Below, piece by piece: positions 57,721 through 64,000 of a stretch of DNA of 64,000 nucleotides. Origin of the DNA: Rotaria socialis (lineage: Eukaryota; Rotifera; Eurotatoria; Philodinida; Philodinidae). The stretch spans positions 1 through 64,000 of the forward strand of contig CAJNYU010004374.1 in NCBI GenBank assembly GCA_905331475.1, read 5' to 3'. Numbering within the stretch: the first letter of the stretch is position 1; each line of letters starts with the position of its first letter. The notes beneath the pieces were generated by a model. The model had not been told where the DNA came from. It saw nothing but the letters and a program-made list of their open reading frames with translations, and did not search any database. A program made the position numbers and the translations under genes.

Positions 57721-59581
57721 GAAAAATATTCATAGCCAAAAGGTAAATAATTCATCTTGAATCAATTTATTTATTTATACATTTATAATTATTCTTAATG
57801 ATAACAAAATGTAAAGGAGATGCTTTGTTTTTCATAGAAATTTACAATGATTATGCACGAACAGACGTTTTCAACATGGTTTCAAAAGATTTAGAAGAAA
57901 CAAATGTTGTTGCTGTTGTTGAAGAAATGAAATTAGAATTAGTTGCATTATAATAACAATTGGGTTGAAAACGAAATCCTGTAAAATAGCTAAACAATGA
58001 CGGAAACAGTAGGTATTGATTAAGAACGAAGCTGATGATGTATATATAAAAATTTTGAAAAGAGCATAAAAATTTAAAAATTTCGTATCATTAGAAAAAC
58101 ATTTTTTCGGAATCAATCTTTCGTGTATATACGTATTGGTAGGTGAGTCATGTCGTCATGGAATTTAAAGCTGTTATATGTATCAAAGCTGAAGAAACCC
58201 AGACAATGAAAGATAATACACAACATGATCTCAATCAAGTACCACCAGCTGTCGGAAAGCTAACAAAGCAATCGGACGTTTGAAAGCAAAAGAATCTATT
58301 GTTGAAGTTCGAATATTTCACCTCATGTGATTGAACTCGTCATCAAAGCTGTTTGTATTCGTATGTTTTAAAGGAAAAAAGTAAATCTTTCTTTTTATTC
58401 CAAATAAGAAATTGTTCACTCAATTGGAATTCAACATCAGCTAAAGTTTTACTTGACGATCCTAATTTTATAAATTAAATTCGTAATTATCCAAAATAGA
58501 TAATATATCTGAATAAGTTTAACGTGATTTAAAATCTTATTTACAAATGTCAAATTTTAATTAAAAAGATATTTTTACAAAGTTCTATTGCATGTGCAAG
58601 TCTTCCTAAAGAAAATATACCGATGAATTTAATGAATAAATGAAAACTGTGACTGGCAATGTATTTGTTTCATATCAGCGTGAATTGCTTATTATGGAGC
58701 TTTTCTGTGAACTTATCGACAAGATGTATGAATTATGCTTGATTTTTCTTGTCACCTTGTCGATCATTGGATTACTGAAAGGTAAAGAACATAAAATACC
58801 TGTATCTAATAATTCATCGACTATTAAATGTACTTGTTGATATGCTGCTTGTTCAATTCGACAATCGGTTACACAAAGTGTACCACATGATGATTTTAGT
58901 ATAGAAAATGCAATTTGTTACGAAAGGTCGTCGATGGCCTTTATAAAAAATTATTTCTTAATTTATTTCATTTCATTTTCTTTTGTCGCTTTTAAAAGAA
59001 TTATTGGTCCACAAGAAATAGCAAATCGTTGGATGAAAAAACAAAAATTATTGAAATGACTGATGGACACTATTGACGTAGATTAGAAAATTGGGTTCAT
59101 ATTGATGATATGCTATTATTATAAGAAGATGTTGGTGAAACACTTGATCTAGCCATTAGAGCCTATTTAATTTAAAGCAAATGAATAATCGAACTATTCG
59201 TCGTGGAATTAATTTCTCTAATGGTTATGTTTGATATGATGAGCACTCATTTCTAGACAAAGAAAATGAAGATCATTGAATCATGACATAGAAATCCTTA
59301 TTTTCCCAAGTTTTCTAAATTCATTTTTCAAATAGAAATTAAAATTCTTGACTACTTTTATTCATTAAGTTTTATAAAATATCAGTTGATATATTGTAAT
59401 AAAACATTTGGAACAGAAATCTACTATTTTCTTTTTGTTTTCACATGCGACTATATATATGCAGCTCATCTCAATCTCTTTACTCTGATCCTATCACTTT
59501 TGCACTAATAATTTCTCTTATATTTATAGATAAAAGAAAAACCGAACAAAAAATGTACCGTTATGGGCGTAGGTAATGATA
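57721..59581. other. Decayed coding remnants
   Basis: Short protein-like stretches appear in different plus-strand frames, interrupted by stops: HVVMEFKAVICIKAEETQTM near 58155, a 66-residue frame at 58640-58840, and MTDGHY.RRLENWVHIDDML with EDVGETLDLAIRAYL at about 59056-59165. They look like one or more old genes disabled by stops and frameshifts. I cannot name the family. Confidence 0.3.
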
Positions 59582-59943
59582 ATCCCAGGTGAATGAATCC
59601 GAGAACGAATCTTATCGAATCCATTGGATCCGACTCCCTGACAGAATCCGATAGGATTCCAGGACACGGACCCATTGTCGGTTCCGACGGAAAAAATCAT
59701 TTTCTTATTCACGATCGAATATGCACTTTGAGCGATCAGAGCACAAGGGTGATTCGTTAGAGTTAGATTCTGTTAAAATCCAACATCGGATCCAATACCA
59801 AGGATCCGACTGTAGGTCCGTGTCCAGGAATCTCATAAGATTTCGTCAGTTTTATTGGAACACACATGGTATTCGGTATATTCACTGTCTGACACTTGTC
59901 GGAATCTGATAGGATCCTACTATCGGAATAATTCTCCAGGGAT
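59582..59943. mobile_element. TCGGA/TCCGA-rich MITE, copy 2
   Basis: The left end ATCCCAGGTGAATGAATCCGA and the right end (inverted) ATCCCTGGAGAATTATTCCG are imperfect terminal inverted repeats. The interior is full of GGATCC, TCGGA and TCCGA motifs and shares TCCAATACCAAGGATCCGAC with copy 1 at 18046-18275. It lies immediately upstream of the split gene fragment. Confidence 0.6.
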
Positions 59944-59949
59944 GAAGAA

Positions 59950-60196
59950 ACTGCACAAATATTGAAATTAAAATTACTTGTCGAACAAGAAAAAACAAAA
60001 CGACAACAATTAATTATTGAAAAAGAAAATGAAATACTTATCGCTCAAGAAACAACGAAACGAATAAACATCCAACAGAAACATTGTTTATCGTCAGTCA
60101 ATAAATACCTGCTTTTATTGAGAAATCTTCATGATTTTTACGATTATTATGTAAATGGCAATCTTGATTCGTTCGATATCAAGTTGTTGTTAAATG
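59950..60196 (+). pseudogene. Left half of a split gene fragment
   Basis: An open frame of about 78 codons: a charged coiled-coil (LLVEQEKTKRQQLIIEKENE) followed by a helical segment (HCLSSVNKYLLLLRNLHDFY, then LDSFDIKLLLN). At 60197 it is interrupted by the inverted-repeat element CCCAGGTCGA.... The right half resumes at 62358. The upstream boundary coincides with the MITE at 59582-59943. Confidence 0.5.
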
Positions 60197-62357
60197 CCCA
60201 GGTCGAACATTACGGACGTAGGGAAAGTTAGCAGCGGATTCGAGTATTTCTTGCTAACATTCGCTTGTGTATCTGTGCTGGCCCTCTAGATGGTTGTGCT
60301 GGGTGCAGAATTTTATGCTCTATCGAATGCACTCTTATTTTTTCTTCAGTACCTTTCTTACCTTGAGACAAACCTGAAATGCTGCAAAAAAAAGCCAAAA
60401 ACGTCGTAATCTTTTCGTAAAACCTGTATGGATTCGCTAATCCGTGGGACCAACACGTGAACACGATGCCAGTCGATAGAACTCGACGCGCTCTATCGAA
60501 TGGGCACCTTTCCAGCTAATACACATGCTGAGATCCCCACCAAAATTGCTAATTAAGCTTGAAAACCAGGTTTCTTTTGTAAAACCTGTGTGGTTTCGCT
60601 AATACGTGGGACCAAGACGGGAAAAGGATGCCAGTCGATAGAACACGGCGAACTCTATCCAATGGACACCCTTTGAGCTCGACTCGATGCTAGGATCACC
60701 TCCGAAGCGGCAAATCCAGATCTTAATTCCGGATTCATGACAAGATTTTTTGTTTTTGTATCCAGCACATATTAATAAGTTTTATTTCCTTGATTGAAAA
60801 CAGCTAAAGACTTCTTATTTCTTATTATTTTATTATTTTGTTTTTAGTTTAGTTTTTAGTTTTTTAGTTTCTTTTATTTCTTTCAATTTGAATTGTCCGA
60901 AATGACGGTAAGGCAACGACATCGTCTTATTGTTGTCAGTTTGAGAAGAAAAACTTGATCGGGAATAGAAAAAAGTATCTAAACCAAAATTTAAAAAAAT
61001 TTAAAATCTTTTTTTAAGTAAGAATTGTCATAAGCTTGGCATGCATACAAGTGTTTTCTCGATTCGATCACTGATTGATCGAGTGAAACGATCCAATAAA
61101 TTTGTTTTCTCTCCTGCATAAGTCTATGCATGTAATGCACTTATCGATATATACATATTCCTCCCTCTTTCGTTCCTTCTTCTCCATTGAAGTAAATCAG
61201 CAACGTATCAATTTTTTTCTCTTTCTGTCGATAAATATATCGATGAATAATACGAGGGCGAGGATCGTGATAACGAGAAAAATGTTTTTTTTGCTTCTCT
61301 CCTTTTCCATTCGCACGCTTCCAACCTTATTAACCAATAACGTTTTTTCTCTTTCTCTACATGCATGATTATTTTCAACGCAATAATAAAATATAAATAA
61401 GACGATGTCGTTGCCTTACCGTCCTCTCGAACAATTCAATTTAAAAGAAATTGAATAAACAAACAAACAAAAACTAAATAATAAAACAATAAGAAATAAG
61501 AAGTCTTAAGCTTTTCTTTCAAGGAAATAAGACTTATTAATATGCGCTGGGTACAAAAGAAATAGAACAACAAAAAATTTTCCAATGAATCTTGAACTCA
61601 AGTGCGATTTGCCTTTTCGGAGGGAATTCTAGCCTCGAGTCGAGCTGAAAAGGTATCTATTCGATAGCGCTGGATGAGTTCTATCTGCTGATATGATTTT
61701 CAAGTTTGGTCCGATGTGTGAGCATCTAAATATAGCTTTTCCAAAAAAAAGACTGGTTTTCAGCCTTAATTAGCATTTTTGGTCGGGATCACAGCATGTG
61801 CGTTAGCTGGAAAGTTGCCTATTAGATAGAGGTCGGTGAATTCTATCTGCTTGTAACATATTCAGAGTTCGGTCCCGTACTTCGGCGAATCCATACAGTT
61901 CTTTCGAAAAATAACTGGCTTTCCAGCTTAATTAGCATTTTTGGTTTGGACACTAAGGTATAAATCAGCTGAAAAGGTACCCATTCGATAGAGCACAAAA
62001 TTCTGCACCCAGCACAACCATCTAGAGGGCCAGCACAGATACACAAGCGAATGTTAGCAAGAAATACTCGAATCCGCTGCTAACTTTCCCTACGTACATT
62101 ACGGTGACCTGATACGATCGTAAACGGCCGTATACGACAACGTTTACTACCGTTTTATAACGTTTCTGACCGTAAATCGCCGTAGTTCGACGTTTTGGCA
62201 TGCACCGTATTACGGCCGTAGTGTGGTCGAATATTTCAGGATCCGACAGTATACGATCGTTTATGGCACGATGCAAAACGACCGTAATACGGTGCATATC
62301 AAACGGCCGTAAATTGTGGTCAAACGGCCGTGTACGACACAAGTTGATCGACCTGGG
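60197..62357. mobile_element. Outer CGGCCG-rich TIR element
   Basis: Starts CCCAGGTCGA at 60197 and ends TCGACCTGGG at 62357. The only other sequence belonging to it is 60197-60215 plus about 62105-62357, which is dense in ACGGCCGTA/TACGGCCGT palindromes (about 270 bp in all). It is a MITE-like element disrupted by the 1,880-bp insertion described separately. The frames found in it on either strand are not genes. Confidence 0.6.
60216..62095. mobile_element. Long-TIR foldback element with 9-bp TSD
   Basis: Begins ACGTAGGGAAAGTTAGCAGC and ends with its exact complement. It is flanked by perfect direct repeats ACATTACGG (60207-60215 and 62096-62104). The inverted arms are about 700 bp each. 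Their outer about 115 bp are virtually identical; the rest is diverged and contains tandem units of about 170-180 bp with TTCGCTAAT, CTCTATCGAATGG and GCTAATTAAGCTTGAAAACC. The inner arm ends are GACGGTAAGGCAACGACATC (60904) and its inverse (61400-61420). The central about 460 bp has no gene. A 9-bp duplication with very long TIRs is typical of non-autonomous Mutator-like (MULE/foldback) elements. Confidence 0.85.
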
Positions 62358-62909
62358 TTAGAACGATTTCGCCCTGATTGTAGTTTTAATTACAAAAGTA
62401 TTAATATGGATAAGCCACAATCGAAATGTTTTCAAGATTTTATTGTTTGTCTTGATGAATTAAAGACCCCACCAACTTCCTTAGATAACGAAGTAACTAT
62501 TGGACGAGTGTTGCAATACTTGACTAATGTATTAAAGGTACAAAATCGTCGAAAGATCTATGGTTTTCTAGCTAATTTCACACATATAACATTTTATTGT
62601 ACTGAAAAGAAACCATATTCGACTTCATATAATTATTATAAAAGTCAAAATTTTAAACTGTTTGATTCTTTTTCTGAACTATCATCATCTGTTGGTACGA
62701 AAAGAAATTTGAATAAAGAAACATGGAAAATATTTACAACATATTTAACAATGAATCCGAACTTTTACCAATATACAACGTTAAATATAAATCCTCTTGA
62801 TGATTTACGTGGTGATAGATATTCAATTTCTAAGGAAAAAAGATTGAGTTTTGCGTTACTTAAAGTAAAACCCGTTTTTCTTTTACGATCGGTAGAACTT
62901 TTTTCTTAA
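62358..62909 (+). pseudogene. Right half of the split gene fragment
   Basis: In frame from LERFRPDCSFNYKSI, through CFQDFIVCLDELKTPPTSLD, RKIYGFLANFTHITFYC and WKIFTTYLTMNPNFYQYTTL, to DLRGDRYSISKEK and a stop at 62907-62909. It is a helical, intracellular-type domain that I do not recognise with certainty. The end, 'G-D-R-Y-x-I', looks like the run-in to a kinase-type domain, but no glycine-rich loop follows, so the 3' part is missing. It matches the left fragment in style and orientation and was probably one gene before insertion. Confidence 0.5.
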
Positions 62910-62989
62910 TTGAATATCTCCGAGTAAAACTTAATGTAAATTTTTTCTTAAGCTGAACTAAAACTTTAGACTCAATTGAATATTTAGGA

Positions 62990-63281
62990 GAGAGTATATC
63001 AGGTTAGGATCAGAATTTTACCTTTTTCCTAAACCCTTTGGGAAAGCCAACATGGGTTTATGAGTGCTTCATAAACTTTTTCTGAGGGTTTATTGATTTC
63101 CTAAACCCCTTGATATACCCTTGGGAAGGATATTTCAAAGGGTTTATGAGTTTTCTAAACCCTTAGTAAACCATTAAAAAGGGTTTAGGAAAATTTTACA
63201 TACGGTAAAAAGGGTTTATTATACGTTGCACTTTCATCAACCCTTTTTGAGTTTATTATTCAACGAATTTTTTTTACAGTG
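62990..63281. mobile_element. Right end of a second CACTG-type element
   Basis: Repeated AAGGGTTTA/TAAACCCTT units (about ten between 63025 and 63245), then TTATTATTCAACGAATTTTT and the end TTACAGTG. Inverted, the end reads CACTGTAAAAAAAATTCGTTG, close to both ends of the 1648-7480 element. The left end of this copy is not visible in the window, so it may be a solo end or a truncated copy that also cut the neighbouring gene fragment. Confidence 0.6.
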
Positions 63282-64000
63282 TAGGATTCAGGAAGTTATG
63301 AAACATTTTCTATAGAAGAGCAACTTTTATAGAAAATTATCTATTAGTATTTCAGCCCATACTTAGTTCTTTCATAGATGATTGCAATACTTGCAACACC
63401 ATTGTCTCAACATATTTTACCAGTAAGAATTCCAATTTAACCTATATCTTAGGACTAATGGAAGTTTTAACGAACATTTTTCCGACAATCTGACATCGGA
63501 CTATTTCAAAGTGGAAATCGGGTTTGGGAGCTAAAATATATGTATATACTGCTCGTTCCTCTTTGTTGTCAACATGGTTAAGCTGTGATGTAATTGTTTA
63601 TTTATTTTGTATTAAAGATTCTCGAGTCAAACACTCACCCTTGTTTTTACAGAATCTAAGTAGAATCGGACTGTGATCAGATATTGAATTCCAAATGAAA
63701 CAAAAAAATACAATCAGTGAAGAACAGTTTGAGTCATAGATTACCAATAATGATTTTTTCAGTTTTTGTTTAATTTTCGACAAAATTTTTGTTCTATTAT
63801 TTTTATTACTCTCTAGGCTATAAGCGGTTTCAATTTTTTTCGTACTAGCTTTAATGATGTTGAGTTGTACATACTTAGAATAAGATTCAATTATTCAAGT
63901 TAAAGGGCCTAAAACTTAGCCTGAATCAGTGTCCTATATATGTACTATATACGAATACAGGATCCTATATAAATGATACTTTTAATTCCTATATATTCCT
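63282..64000. other. Right edge, no gene seen
   Basis: AT-rich. A 61-residue minus-strand frame at 63598-63783 has no recognisable feature. Confidence 0.4.

Noticed and set aside
62022..62342. 106-residue minus-strand frame
   Set aside because: It spans the junction of two inverted-repeat elements and consists of CGGCCG-rich repeat.
1..64000. CRISPR arrays, bacterial operons, tRNA or rRNA genes
   Set aside because: The repeats seen are transposon-associated and not regularly spaced with unique spacers. No cloverleaf or rRNA segment was recognised by eye, though a tRNA missed without a scan is possible.

Overview
The window looks like nuclear DNA of a bdelloid rotifer. It is AT-rich. Genes are animal-type (SIAH, Mab-21, IST1, ADAR, myosin II, UNC-93-like), split by many very short GT-AG introns of about 48-100 bp. 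There are remains of the rhodopsin-like receptors that are abundant in rotifers, and short GTGTGGG-type tracts resembling the telomeric repeat reported for bdelloids. The species assignment is inference; nothing here is a diagnostic marker.

Positions 1-19,300 are accessory and repeat-rich. They hold a FLYWCH-type zinc-finger fragment at the left edge, a foldback element (805-1152), and a 5.8-kb element with CACTG-type inverted ends (1648-7480). That element carries subterminal tandem repeats, a nested palindrome, a putative intron-rich gene of unknown function and a cluster of strong hairpins. Then come a receptor pseudogene (TM1-4 only), an eIF4A-like helicase whose frame is intact over seven exons but which has lost motif Va and the motif VI arginine finger, a decayed SLOG/LOG-like gene, a broken immunity-GTPase-like gene, and several small foldback/MITE elements.

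Positions 19,376-54,640 are the gene-dense part. In order: SIAH E3 ligase (+), Mab-21 (-), the ESCRT-III regulator IST1 (-), an ADAR-type dsRNA adenosine deaminase with two dsRBDs (+), an aldo-keto reductase (+), a non-muscle/smooth-type myosin II heavy chain in 26 exons (+), an UNC-93-like membrane protein (-), a secreted protein of unknown function (+), a two-exon protein with a PARP/ART-like 'FHGT...GIYLT' region (-), a second receptor pseudogene with TM4-5 deleted (-), and an F37C4.5-like DUF4139/4140 protein (+). No operon is apparent. Neighbours are convergent or tandem, with ordinary intergenic spacing.

Positions 54,640-64,000 are again repeat-rich. They hold a poly-C-ended element with an internal palindrome (56268-57134), decayed coding fragments, a TCGGA/TCCGA-rich MITE (59582-59943), and a nested insertion. 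In that insertion a 1,880-bp long-TIR foldback with a perfect 9-bp target duplication (60216-62095) sits inside a smaller CGGCCG-rich element, which in turn splits a gene fragment. The right end of another CACTG-type element lies at about 62990-63281.

The most informative signals are the in-frame cassette exons at myosin loop 1 and loop 2, the motif-degenerate eIF4A paralogue, the cargo-bearing CACTG element with its hairpin cluster, and the three-level nested insertion. I did not find a clearly new multi-gene system.
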